This document shows, piece by piece, positions 1 through 8,364 of a stretch of DNA of 64,000 nucleotides. The stretch is from positions 4,526,001 to 4,590,000 of the forward strand of contig OZ241902.1 in NCBI GenBank assembly GCA_965203605.1, given 5' to 3'. Numbering within the stretch: position 1 is the stretch's first letter; each line of letters begins with the position of its first letter. The translations under genes were made by a program, and so were the position numbers. This DNA comes from JAPOUP01 sp965203605. GTDB lineage: Bacteria > Pseudomonadota > Alphaproteobacteria > Rhodobacterales > Rhodobacteraceae. The notes beneath the pieces were generated by a model. That model saw only the letters and a list, made by a program, of their open reading frames with translations. It was not told where the DNA came from and made no database searches.

Positions 1-298
1 GCCGCCCGGGGTCGGACAGCAGCGCCCGTGCGAGGGCGTCGTGCGGGGCGGGCGTCAGGACCCTCGGGCGCGGTCCCGCCGGAGGGCCGGGGTCGTTCGT
101 TCCACTCATGGACGCCCCGATATCAGCGGGTCGCGACGGAATCCAGCGGAAAGCCGCCGGCCCCCGGGACAGGGTTGCGTCGCCGGAACGGTTCCGCCGA
201 ACAGGGCGGCGGGGCGTCCCGTCCGGTAGTGGCACACAGGCGGCCTCGACACCTGTTCAGGTTCTAATGCATGATCGTCCCACCTGAACCTGGCAGGA

Positions 299-658
299 TT
301 GCGCGGCAGCGGCGGCCGTCCGGGCTCCGCACTCGCTGCCGAAATGGCCGGTGTTGCGGTTCGGACTGGAAGTGGAACTCTTGGATGCGGCGGATATCTG
401 GGCTTGATCGGGTACAGCGTGGATGGCGGGGCGCTGCCCGGCTGCCTCGAGTTCATCCGGTCCCTGTTCACCTGCGAGGCGACGGACGCCGGAGGTCTCG
501 GGAAAGCGTTCCGTGAGGCCTTGGACGACTGCATCGAGCTCCGCGGAGCGGAGGGATACGTGCGGTAAACCCCGCTGGAGGGCAACTTCAACGTCCGCCC
601 CGGGCGGGACCTGCACCGTCGTGTAGCTCTGTTCGCCAGGAATCGGGCACCAACCTGA
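299..658 (+). pseudogene. HicB-like antitoxin remnant
   Basis: One frame from about 299 carries a HicB-type segment: YLGLIGYSVDGG, LEFIRSLF, then GLGKAFREALDDCIEL, the usual pattern of the HicB RNase-H-like fold. An in-frame TAA at 566-568 interrupts it. The same frame then continues through TPLEGNFNVR and DLHRRVALFARNR, which matches the arm joining HicB to its C-terminal DNA-binding domain, and stops at 656-658. The ribbon-helix-helix or HTH end is not seen and the start is unclear. No HicA gene is visible nearby, so this is an orphan decayed antitoxin. The family call is from sequence pattern only. Confidence 0.55.
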
Positions 659-1010
659 ACATAGTGGTCAGCGATGCCCTGCGCAGCCACCGGTGACGGG
701 AGGAAGGCTCCGTGCGGGACCGACCGCCGCAGGCGGCGGCGCTTCGATGACCGTAATCGGTGGGACGGCCTCCATCCGGAACGACCGCTCGTCGGCAGCC
801 GTATTGACGGGCAGGACATGGTCGACGGGGCGCGGCATCACGTCAGAGAGCCATGCATCAGGAGTTTGGGACTTCGGGGTGTTGTGGCGGTGATCGTGGA
901 GCGACAGGATCACAGAGCCGTGGTTGAGCGGCCCATCGGACAGATCCCGCGGCCCTTGCGCCGCACTTGAGCGCCGTGCGCTTTGATGGCAAAACTGGAC
1001 CCACTTAAGC
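659..1010. other. Unassigned stretch
   Basis: Open frames here have biased, low-information composition (Arg/Pro/Ser rich) on both strands and no recognisable domain. I see no convincing gene, RNA or repeat. The 1-298 stretch is similar. Confidence 0.4.
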
Positions 1011-1574
1011 ATGATCGTTGCCATGGACGGACAGGGCGGCGGCAAAAGGCCGGATTTCGTTTGGGACGCCGAGTCCAGTAGCGGCGACGACCGCCATATG
1101 TTCCGCGCCGTTGAGGTCAACGGCGATGTGGTCCTGCACTACGTGGCGGTTGAGGACGGTCGCGGGACGATGGTGACATTCTCGCTGGCCGGGGGGAGGT
1201 TCCTCACCAGCACGTTGCCCTCTGCCCTCGCGGCGCTTTCGGACTGGACGGAGCGGCGGGAGACGGAGAGGTTCGGCGGGCCTGTCGATACATGGGCGGA
1301 AATCCCGTCCGGGCACGCCCACGGCAAGCCAGTGATGGACGGGCGGTCAAGTAGCGGAACAGCCGGAGGACGGTCCCTGTCAGGGGCCGGTCGTCCGGCT
1401 CGTCAGGGAGCCTCATGGACGAAGGATGAGGAGGACAGGGTGCGGCGGCTTCACGGGGAAGGGAAGGGGGTCTCCCATATCGCCGTCGCTCTGGAACGCA
1501 GCCCGTTCGCGGTCGAGAAGCGTCTGGAAGCCTTCGGTCTGTCATCAGTTGGGACGCCTGTCAGCGCGGCCTGA
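1011..1574 (+). CDS. Hypothetical protein with C-terminal HTH/SANT-like segment
   Basis: 187 residues, family not recognised. The first 100 residues look like a compact beta-rich domain (DVVLHYVAVEDGRGTMVTFS). A Ser/Gly-rich linker follows at about 105-130. The end (about 133-178) has the pattern WTKDEEDRVRRLHGEGKGV, SHIAVALERSPFAVEKRLEAF, which is typical of SANT/Myb-like or sigma-70-region-4-like helix-turn-helix segments that scan DNA or bind chromatin-like partners. It stands alone between decayed sequences. The ATG at 1011 follows a weak ribosome-binding region, so the start is uncertain. It could be a small regulator; this is inferred from the C-terminal helices only. Confidence 0.45.
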   Translation: MIVAMDGQGGGKRPDFVWDAESSSGDDRHMFRAVEVNGDVVLHYVAVEDGRGTMVTFSLAGGRFLTSTLPSALAALSDWTERRETERFGGPVDTWAEIPSGHAHGKPVMDGRSSSGTAGGRSLSGAGRPARQGASWTKDEEDRVRRLHGEGKGVSHIAVALERSPFAVEKRLEAFGLSSVGTPVSAA

Positions 1575-2010
1575 CAGCGGTGGTGAAGCCCAACCGGCAA
1601 TCCTGATGTCCAGTACCGAAGATGTGATGAGCGCGGGTCCGCTGGATCGCAACGGGCGGCCTGGGCGACGGAACCGTCCTCCCGGTGGTCCGCAGGTTCC
1701 GCAGTGACGCGATCCGGATCACCGCGGGCCGCCATCGAGGAATGATGGGAAAGGACGCCACCATCGGAATCGCCATCGGAGAGGCGACCCGCCAGTCAGG
1801 AGAGGGACAGGCTGCGTCGAGAGGAGGTAACCGACGTTGAGCCGGAAACGGCTCCCGACGAGGTGGAGTTCAACCGGGCCGGAGCCCACGTCATTCCTCG
1901 GCTCCCGAAACAGGCGGTTTCGGTGCGTCCTGATCCGGATGATCACGTCGATACACCGCAGACCGGTCGGTGATCCGGTGGTTTCGTCCCATGCCGAGAT
2001 GCAGCCTGGA
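1575..2010. other. Unassigned stretch
   Basis: About 430 bases with no convincing gene on either strand. Short open frames overlap each other and show no domain, and no RNA gene or repeat was seen. Confidence 0.4.
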
Positions 2011-2202
2011 TCATGCCCGGGGATCGATACCGGTCCACCGCACGGCATCGCGGGTCCTGTCGTGAAACTGCCTCTCGGCTTCCCGTGCCGCCGTCGGGCG
2101 TAAGGCATACGCCGCCTCACAGCGCTCGATGAAGGCTTCCCGCCCGAGGCGCTGAACCGCCCTGTCCAGTATTCGGGAGAGCGTGTCTTCCCCGGCTGTC
2201 AT
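2011..2202 (-). CDS. Small hypothetical protein
   Basis: 63 residues, mostly helical and charged (ILDRAVQRLGREAFIERCEA). It lies just downstream of the broken PIN-like gene on the same strand, so it may be a leftover third gene of that cassette. No family recognised, and the open frame may be chance. Confidence 0.25.
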   Translation of the reverse strand: MTAGEDTLSRILDRAVQRLGREAFIERCEAAYALRPTAAREAERQFHDRTRDAVRWTGIDPRA

Positions 2203-2247
2203 TCTGACGCGTCGGCCCGGGCCAGTGTTCAGGTTCCTGATGAACCT

Positions 2248-2901
2248 TTAGCAGGAAGAGCGGACGCCGACGTGTTTCCCGGATGTCCAGTTCTCGGGGA
2301 TGACGGCACACAGCATCGCCTCCAGCGCGGCGTCCGGGATATCCCGCCGTTCGGTCTCCGCGACGGCAGAGGTGTGCTCATAGAGGTTCCTGACCTCAAT
2401 TGGCGGGCGGGGGTGGTCGAGCGCCGCGAAATGACGCTCCAGTTCCTTCCTGACAATGCTCCGACGGTTCCGGCCCGCCAGAATGTTGATTCCATGCGCC
2501 CATGCCTGGGCATAGATCAACTGGTGTTCCCGTTGGTGTCCCGGAACGCCTCATCGGGAAGGGAGGCGACTGTCAGGCTGTAATGCGAAGTTCCAAGATC
2601 CGGGATATGCTCGTAGATCGAGTCGTTGCGGAACTGCCAGTCCTCCCACCGCTGCGCCGGCCGAGGCGCGGGCGGCGGTCTGGATCTGGCTGCCGGTCCA
2701 TTTCCCGTCCCGCTCGCAGATTCCCCTGACGTATGCCGCCGCCTGAAGCGGGATATGCCCCCGCAGCTCGTGGGCGACCGTCGGCAAGATGGCGATGCGA
2801 CATCCCCGCAGGTCCTCCAGCACGGTGAGATAGCGGCGGGGCGTCGAATGGCGGACCAGATTGGTGTCGGCGGCGACCTGTGCGGCTTCTGGTGTGGTCA
2901 C
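2248..2901 (-). pseudogene. PIN-like domain protein, frameshifted
   Basis: Three reading-frame pieces join into one protein. The first (2901 downwards) has ADTNLVRH, an acidic-site start typical of PIN-like RNases, followed by ILPTVAHELRGH. At about 2650 the meaningful frame changes to WEDWQFRNDSIYEHIPDLG and SLPDEAFRDTNGNTS. A second shift at about 2523 moves to LIYAQAWAHGINILAG and a C-terminal helical part ending at 2248. Two indels are therefore needed to restore it. PIN proteins are usually single-strand RNA nucleases and often toxins. The start ATG overlaps the stop of the upstream gene (ATGA at 2898-2901), as in a two-gene toxin-antitoxin operon. The PIN call is moderate, resting on motif spacing and context. 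Confidence 0.55.
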
Positions 2902-3182
2902 CCATCTTCCCCGGACCTGATCGAAGCCGCGAGTTCGGTGAGCCGGTGGTCGTCGGCGAGAGCGCTTTCGTAGAGGTCACGGTTGCCGCTGTTCCAGGCG
3001 TTGACGGCCATCTCAAAGGGAGACAGTTCGTCATACTCCCAGAGGATGTCGAGCGCCGCCTCCAGATAGGTCGCCTTCTCGGGCGTCGTCCCGAGGTGGG
3101 GCATCACCGCGCCGTGGATCGACTTACGGTAGCTTTCCTCGGCCGCACGGGCGCGGCGGGCCGTGACCTGCCTATGACACAC
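2898..3182 (-). CDS. Partner gene of the PIN-like protein, N-terminus probably lost
   Basis: 94 residues, helical, ending TELAASIRSGEDG, with a 4-base overlap into the PIN-like gene. By position it would be the antitoxin or partner. The first residues (MCHRQVTARRAR) are read from the edge of the adjoining decayed IS4-like element, so the real N-terminus has probably been replaced by element sequence. No known antitoxin DNA-binding fold is visible in what remains. Function is inferred from operon layout only. Confidence 0.4.
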   Translation of the reverse strand: MCHRQVTARRARAAEESYRKSIHGAVMPHLGTTPEKATYLEAALDILWEYDELSPFEMAVNAWNSGNRDLYESALADDHRLTELAASIRSGEDG

Positions 3183-4725
3183 AACTTTTGTCTGGACGTA
3201 ACTTTTTGTAGAGCAGGCTCGTTCCGTCCATCCTGACCAGCCTTCCGTATGTCCTGGCCATGACCGCGAGGCTGGGGTGGCCCCGCCAGATGACGGTCTG
3301 TCCGGGCGGCGCCTCCTTCCTGCGGTTCAGGTAGCCACCGAGCGTCGCCATGAGGATGAAGGCCCGTCCGAGGTCCCGCGGCTGCGGCAGCCCCCGGTCG
3401 GTGGCGAAGTCGGCCAGCGCCATGATCCCGATGTCGGGGAACAGGATACCGGCGGGCAGCTCCGGCGTCTCCCGCCCCATCATCACCATGGCGGCCAGCC
3501 GCCATGCGATGACCGCCCTGACCGCCACGGCCCGTTCGATCCGCCCGGCGGCCCGCAGGTTCAGGTGCCCGGCCCGGCACCCGGACTTCAGGATCCCGGT
3601 CCAGTCCCCGCCCCGCCACCTGATACCGTACCACCGCAGGACCCGCTCCGCGTCCGCGCCTTCTGGCCGGCCGCCGCCCTGCGGGCCGACAGCCGCCCGA
3701 CCCCGATCTCCAGGCGGCCCCGCACGGGCGACGCCCGGAGGTCGTCGAACAGCTTCGGCAGGCCGTCGCCGAGCCAGCGGCTGGTCCTCCCCCGCACCGG
3801 GATGTCGACGTTGCCCGGACGCTCCCGCCCGGCGAACAGCGTGAGGAAGCCGGCCTCCCGGGCCATCACCGCCACCGTCCGCGCGCCGCCGGCCCGGCGC
3901 GCCGTCAGCGAGGCGTCGTGCAGCCCCCGCAGCCAGCGCGCCGTTTTCCTTTCCTCCCCGGGCCGGCCCGCGTACGCCTTTCCGTCCGGCGCGTCGAACT
4001 CGATCCGGGGCACCCCCAGCGGGATGCCATCCGTGCCGACGGCCAGCGCCGGGTGCATGTGCAGCCCCAGCGTGCCGGAGGACGCCCCGCCGTTCCTTCC
4101 GATGATCCCCAGGCCGCCGCACTCCGGGTGGGTGGCGAAGTTCAGGTCGGTTCCGTCCTGCACCAGCAGCACCGCGTCCCGGTCGGCCATCCGCCGCAGC
4201 GTCCGCTCCCGGTGCGGCGCCAGCACGTTCGCGACCGTGACCTCCGATTCCGCGGGCCGGTCGACCAGCCGCTGCCAGCCCACGGTCGCCGCCCTGTCGC
4301 CCTGCGCCGCCGCCGTGAAGGGTGCCCCCGGGTCGTCCGCCATGATCGCCGCGCTCCTGACCAGCCTCGCGGACAGCCGCCGGTCCCCCAGCGGCGCCCC
4401 GCCGAACCCGTTCTCCGCCCAGTATGCACGGTCCAGCCCCTCGCCGCAAGCCAGCGGCTCCGGCCCCTCCGGCCCCGGCGAAGCAGGAGCCGCGCCACTC
4501 CGGCCCCGTGAAGGTCCCGAACGGAAGCGGACGGAACCCGTGGCGGGCCATGAAGTCCCCCGCCAGACGGCGTGCGGCCATGGCCAGCGCCATCGAGGCC
4601 AGGTTCCGGCAGCGCTCCGGCGTGCGCACCAGGAACCGCGACAGGCAGGTGACGCGCCCGACGTTCGCGGCGCGGGCGTCGCCGTCCCACCCGATCCAGG
4701 CGGCGCGGACGTTGTGCAACCCTAT
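3172..4725 (-). pseudogene. IS4/Tn5-like transposase, frameshifted and 5'-truncated
   Basis: Reading on the minus strand, the N-terminal frame has AAWIGWDGDARAANVGRV and the Tn5-type DNA-binding context. The frame changes at about 4440 to AENGFGGAPLGDRRLSARLV and VLLVQDGTDLNFATHP (first catalytic Asp region), with GLGIIGRNGG and GLHMHPALAV. It changes back at about 3650 to RVLRWYGIRWRGGDW (the YREK-box region, where the usual Glu is not seen) and IAWRLAAMVMMGRETPE, ending with PPGQTVIWRGHP, as in the IS50 group. At least two indels separate the parts. The DUF4338/DruA-like N-terminal domain seen in the related copy at 56.6-58.6 kb is missing. Its GC content is clearly above that of neighbouring host genes. 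Confidence 0.8.
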
Positions 4726-4751
4726 GGCACAGATCGGGAGGGCAATCGAAA

Positions 4752-5147
4752 ATGACATTCATTCAATCGATAGAGACCTGCCTTGGGCCGAAGTATGCCA
4801 CATTCAAAGGACGGGCTTCCCGATCCGAATATGGATGGTTCATCCTGTTTCAGCTTTTGGCCGGGCTGGCTTTCGGGCTGATAGTGGGATCCTGGTTTCC
4901 GGACGTATATTTGGAATACGAGGACATGCTTACGTTGGCATTTTTCCTTTGCTTTTTAATACCGAACCTTGCCGCAGGTTCGCGGCGTCTGCATGATCTG
5001 GACAGAAACGGTTGGTTGGTTTTGATACTATTCATTCCATTAATTGGAGTGGTTGTCTTCGGTTGTCTGCTTATCGTCCGGGGCACCGAAGGCGGCAACC
5101 AGTACGGACCTGATCCGACAGCCGCAAAAGGGCCTTGGAACGCATAG
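4752..5147 (+). CDS. DUF805 family inner-membrane protein
   Basis: 131 residues with the family hallmark near the start (KYATFKGRASRSEYGWFIL), about three or four hydrophobic membrane segments (30-50, 64-78, 90-110), the RRLHDLDRNGW loop and the ending NQYGPDP. Length and motif order are those of a complete DUF805 protein, a small integral membrane family of unknown biochemical role. The ATG follows a GGGAGGG ribosome-binding site 8 bases upstream. The gene starts directly against the truncated end of the IS4-like pseudogene on the opposite strand, so its native promoter may have been lost. Confidence 0.85.
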   Translation: MTFIQSIETCLGPKYATFKGRASRSEYGWFILFQLLAGLAFGLIVGSWFPDVYLEYEDMLTLAFFLCFLIPNLAAGSRRLHDLDRNGWLVLILFIPLIGVVVFGCLLIVRGTEGGNQYGPDPTAAKGPWNA

Positions 5148-5218
5148 GAGCGCCGTACAGCGATGGTTTCCTTTGCGAATGTTGAACCTGAAAGAAATAG
5201 ACGGCGTTTCCGCGAGGA

Positions 5219-5504
5219 TCATCCGTTGCAGGCGCTGGCGTTCACGCGCAGATACTCGTCGATGAACCTGTCAACGAATTCGGACGACCCTTGCGCTACG
5301 GAATCCACATCGCCGATGCCGATGGCACTGCTTGACCAAGACGGCAGGGAATCGAATAGACCAGGATCGTCCAAGCCATCCAGTATAACCCTGCCGTCAT
5401 CCAGTATCGTCACGTTGTCCGCAACCACCAAGCCATCCAGAAACATCTTCGACAAGTAGGTATGTAGATTGTAAGGAGAATGCTCCTTTTCGTATAATGC
5501 ATTA
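5219..5504 (-). pseudogene. Hypothetical protein, C-terminal part (split by IS)
   Basis: C-terminal part of a gene cut by the IS5-like element at 5509-7013. Removing the element and one ACAT copy joins codons exactly: the upstream part ends EFAVHV and this part continues NALYEKEHSPYNLHTYLSK. It carries DDGRVILDGLDDPGLFDSLP and ends at 5219. The family is not recognised. The joined protein would be about 186-198 residues. Confidence 0.7.
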
Positions 5505-5508
5505 ACAT

Positions 5509-7013
5509 GAGCCTCTTGCACAATTACTGCGGTTCGGGCAGCCGCGGCAAGCCTTTCGGTTCCGCCAGGGTCGCGGCACCGGATCCGACGGGTGCCCGGG
5601 GCGTCTGCACGGGCCAGGGTGTGGCGGAATGCCGCAGTTGGTGGCCCGACGGGCGCCGTCCGCGCATGGCTGGCCGCGCCGTCCCCTCCGGGGCGGCGTC
5701 CGTGGCGGACGGATCTGCCGGAACGGACGGTGTCAGATGGTGAGCCGCATCAGCTGTTCCACCGTCAGGGCCAGCACGCCGAAGAACAGGTGGCAGGCCA
5801 CCTTGGCGTGCCCACGGACGCGGACGTGCCGGGCACCGTAGGAGTCCTTCAGGGCCGAGTTCACCCGCTCGACGCTGGAGCGCTGCCGGTAACGGACGCG
5901 GTCGTGGCGTATGTGGCCCGCTTTCCGCTGCGCCAGCGCCTCTTTCCTGAGGCGCTCCTTCAGCGCCGCGTCGCGTCGCGGGTTGGTGTCGGTGATCGCC
6001 ACGCGCCCCGTCAGGTAGGCGTGGAACCCGATCTCCAGCGAGTCGTAGGCCGCGTCCATGAGCTCGTAACAGTGGTCCACCCGCAGCGCCGTCATCCTCG
6101 AAAGAGGGATCGCGGCCTGGCTGTCGTGCAGCGACGCCGAGGTCAGGATGCAGCTGACGGGGACGTCCCCATCGGCCGCGTCGATATGCAGTTTGTACCC
6201 CCTCCAGCTCTCTTTGTACCCCTTGGCGTTGCGTTTCGTCCCGGTGTCGCAGGCTTTCGGCAACTCGGCGGCCATCTCCGCGGCGGTCATCCCGTCCCGC
6301 AGCTGCCGCTCCAGCCGGGTCGGCTCCCTCGGCACCTCCTCCCCCTTTTTCGGGCGTCCGCGCTTTCGCTTCGGCCGCTCCTGCGGCTTCGGCTTCGGCG
6401 CCGGCCTCTCCCGCCCGACGATCGCCGTGGAGTCCCTGGAGATGTGGCCCACGACCGAGCCGGCATACGCGGAGCGGACCAGCGCCTCGTGCATCCGCTC
6501 CGGCAGACGGGTCTCCGCGAACCAGGCGAAGGCGCGGGAGAACGTCGATTCACTGGGAACCTCCGACACGCGGGACCAGCCGCACAGGCGCCGCAGCGTC
6601 GGGTCGTACAGCAGCCGGTCGACCAGCACCACCGTGGTCGGCATGTCCCACACCGCCTTCGCGACGAAGGCCCGCGCCAGCGCCCTGCGGTCGGCGGGCG
6701 GGTTGCCGACGCCCCGGTGGCTGTAGTGGACGTGCCTTTCCACCTCCACCAGGTCCAGGACGGCGATGAACCTGCCGTGCCTCACGCCCAGCGGGCCGAC
6801 CTCCCCGGCGAGGGACGGGAAAAGTTCCCCTTGAAACCGCTGCCAGGCATCTGATATGGATGATCGCAGGGACATGGAGCCGTCTCCCCGTATGTTGTGG
6901 CTGTAACACCCGCTCCATACCAGAGGGACGGCTCCATATCCAGGCCCCCGATCAGAAAAAAGCGCCCGTTTCCGAAAAAAAACCGCCTGATCGGGGAGTT
7001 CTGCAAGAGGCTC
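5509..7013 (-). mobile_element. IS5-like insertion sequence, apparently intact
   Basis: 1505 bp bounded by terminal inverted repeats that both begin GAGCCTCTTGCA when read inward. The same four bases, ACAT, flank it at 5505-5508 and 7014-7017, a target-site duplication that fits the IS5 group. One uninterrupted transposase gene lies inside. The element splits a small host gene on the minus strand, which can be rejoined in frame, so the insertion looks recent. Confidence 0.85.
5733..6875 (-). CDS. IS5-like DDE transposase
   Basis: 380 residues, full length. The N-terminal half carries a helical region with SESTFSRAFAWFAET. The catalytic core begins with GHISRDSTAIVGRE (first Asp), followed by a basic Lys/Arg/Pro linker. 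Then comes KGYKESWRGYKLHIDAADG, SASLHDSQAAIPL and YELMDAAYDS (second Asp), with the final Glu expected in RYRQRSSVERVNSALKD. This order is that of IS4/IS5-superfamily cut-and-paste transposases. No frameshift is visible, so it may be active and could drive other insertions in the genome. Confidence 0.85.
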   Translation of the reverse strand: MSLRSSISDAWQRFQGELFPSLAGEVGPLGVRHGRFIAVLDLVEVERHVHYSHRGVGNPPADRRALARAFVAKAVWDMPTTVVLVDRLLYDPTLRRLCGWSRVSEVPSESTFSRAFAWFAETRLPERMHEALVRSAYAGSVVGHISRDSTAIVGRERPAPKPKPQERPKRKRGRPKKGEEVPREPTRLERQLRDGMTAAEMAAELPKACDTGTKRNAKGYKESWRGYKLHIDAADGDVPVSCILTSASLHDSQAAIPLSRMTALRVDHCYELMDAAYDSLEIGFHAYLTGRVAITDTNPRRDAALKERLRKEALAQRKAGHIRHDRVRYRQRSSVERVNSALKDSYGARHVRVRGHAKVACHLFFGVLALTVEQLMRLTI

Positions 7014-7017
7014 ACAT

Positions 7018-7288
7018 GAACGGCGAATTCAGAAATAGTCAGACTGGCCGGAGAGTCGGGCGGGGCGTAAACACGGGCCGCTCGCAGCCTGCTCCGTGCC
7101 ATGGCCGTTATTCGCTCCGATAGCTCTTCCCGGTCCTCATCGGTGAATCCATCGACCCACACATACAGCTTCACAGGGCTGCATTTGGTCCACAATTCGA
7201 ACCGGTCGCGGTCGGTCACTTCCTCCGCATCCGCGGGGTCTGCCGCCAGCGCGGCTATGCCGGGAATGGCGATCAGGCGGGCAAACAT
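7018..7288 (-). pseudogene. Hypothetical protein, N-terminal part (split by IS)
   Basis: N-terminal part of the gene cut by the IS5-like element. The likely start at 7288 gives MFARLIAIPGIAALAA, a hydrophobic leader that could be a signal peptide. LWTKCSPVKLYVWVDGF and helical EDREELSERITAMARSRL follow, then EFAVHV at the break. An earlier in-frame start exists at 7324. Family not recognised; the leader suggests an exported or membrane-bound protein. Confidence 0.65.
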
Positions 7289-7339
7289 GGCGTCCCTTCT
7301 GGCATTTACGGATTCATGCCGCAAGATCGTTCATCAGGT

Positions 7340-7698
7340 CGCCTCGTAGTAGCGAGCTATCTTGTGGTATGCCCGCGGTCTCCACCATGGACCAGAGCCC
7401 GGCCCTCCAGACGGACGCGCTGCTGGCAGCGGGAGGATCTTCACCGAAAGGGCCTCCGGAGCGCGACAGGGCCGGTCCAGGCGATGCACGACCAGCTCGT
7501 CGCCTTCCCGCAGGAACTCCAGGATGTCCTGCAGTCCGGTGCTCGAAGCCGCCCTCGACTTCCTCGGTTTCGTACTTGGCTGAAAGGACGCTTCGGGCAG
7601 AAGGCGGAGCGGATTCCCGCTTTTTGGTCAGAATGCTCGACGAAGGCCAGTCAATCCGGAAGATAGCCCACCACTTCAATTACAGTCGAGCGCCTTGA
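7340..7698 (+). pseudogene. Serine recombinase (resolvase/invertase) remnant
   Basis: Fragments of one resolvase are spread over three frames in the right order: YLV and YAR near 7352-7375, then STMDQSPALQTDALLAAG (catalytic Ser region), RIFTERASGARQGR, DQLVAFPQELQD, LKGRFGQKAERIPAF and finally MLDEGQSIRKIAHHFNYSRA (HTH end). Several indels and losses make it non-functional. It was probably carried by an earlier transposon or prophage. Confidence 0.7.
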
Positions 7699-7804
7699 AA
7701 GCGTCCGTGCCGTGGGTCTGGACAGTTCCATTCCCGCGGATGTGCGCCCTGATATCGTCGAACGGTGCTCGGCTGCGGGCCGAGCGGCAGCATGCGGACG
7801 ATAC

Positions 7805-8044
7805 CTAGAATAACGCGGTGAAAATCCCTATCGAGGCAATGACAATGCCGAAACCCGCCAGAATGATCGCCATCTGCCACCATCTGGCGTTTGCGTCGCT
7901 TTCGGCTTTCCGGGCATCGCGCTCCGAAATGCTTTCTGCCAACCGTGCAATGTCAGTCCGATATTCAGCCTGCATCGTGTTCATGCGTTCCTCCAGGACG
8001 ACGACCTGCCGGGCAAGGTCTTGGTTGTCAGGTAATTCGCTCAT
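7805..8044 (-). CDS. Small coiled-coil protein with C-terminal membrane anchor
   Basis: 79 residues. Residues 5-48 form a charged, heptad-like helix (QVVVLEERMNTMQAEYRTDI), followed by a hydrophobic segment (WWQMAIILAGFGIVIASIG) that should anchor it in the inner membrane with the coiled coil in the cytoplasm. Small proteins of this shape are common near mobile or prophage-derived regions, but no named family is recognised. The start ATG at 8044 gives a clean composition from the first residue. Confidence 0.6.
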   Translation of the reverse strand: MSELPDNQDLARQVVVLEERMNTMQAEYRTDIARLAESISERDARKAESDANARWWQMAIILAGFGIVIASIGIFTALF

Positions 8045-8364
8045 GGCAAGGAAAATTATTATTGGGGCCTGTAGGCAGTCTACCTAACAACTGGTTAATT
8101 GCAAGTGGCTTCATCTGTGCGCGGCACAGCGCCAAGTTCAGGCTTTTCCTCCCCCACTTCCACTCCGAAGTGCAACACCGACCATCTGCGCAGCGAGGGC
8201 GGAGCCCGAGCTGCGCAGATTAGAGCAACGAATCAACCACCAAGAAAGCTGGAAAGCCCCCATCGTCGTATCCAGTCTCTTCGACACGGAACCAGACCGC
8301 GACTCCGCATCACTGAAATGAACAATCTATTTTGGCAGAACCTTTACCTGCGCCGAAACTTGCC
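8045..8364. other. Intergenic region with a dispersed repeat
   Basis: No gene seen. It contains one copy (8156-8193) of a 38-base repeat found again at 51570-51607 and, just after it, two copies of the palindrome CTGCGCAG. Confidence 0.5.
8156..8193 (+). repeat. Dispersed 38-bp intergenic repeat, copy 1
   Basis: Differs from the copy at 51570-51607 at two positions. It starts with ACTTC-N6-GAAGT (a small inverted repeat) and ends CCATCTGCGCAG. Both copies lie between genes. It may be an intergenic repeat family or a solo end of a lost insertion sequence. Confidence 0.7.

Noticed and set aside
3277..4755. 492-codon plus-strand open frame
   Set aside because: Antisense of the IS4-like transposase, Pro/Arg/Ser rich, no domain.
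3172..4758. Single 528-codon minus-strand open frame as one intact transposase
   Set aside because: The middle third is out of frame; conserved transposase motifs there lie in another frame, so two frameshifts are needed.
5592..6854. 420-codon plus-strand open frame
   Set aside because: Antisense of the intact IS5-like transposase; composition is that of a shadow frame.
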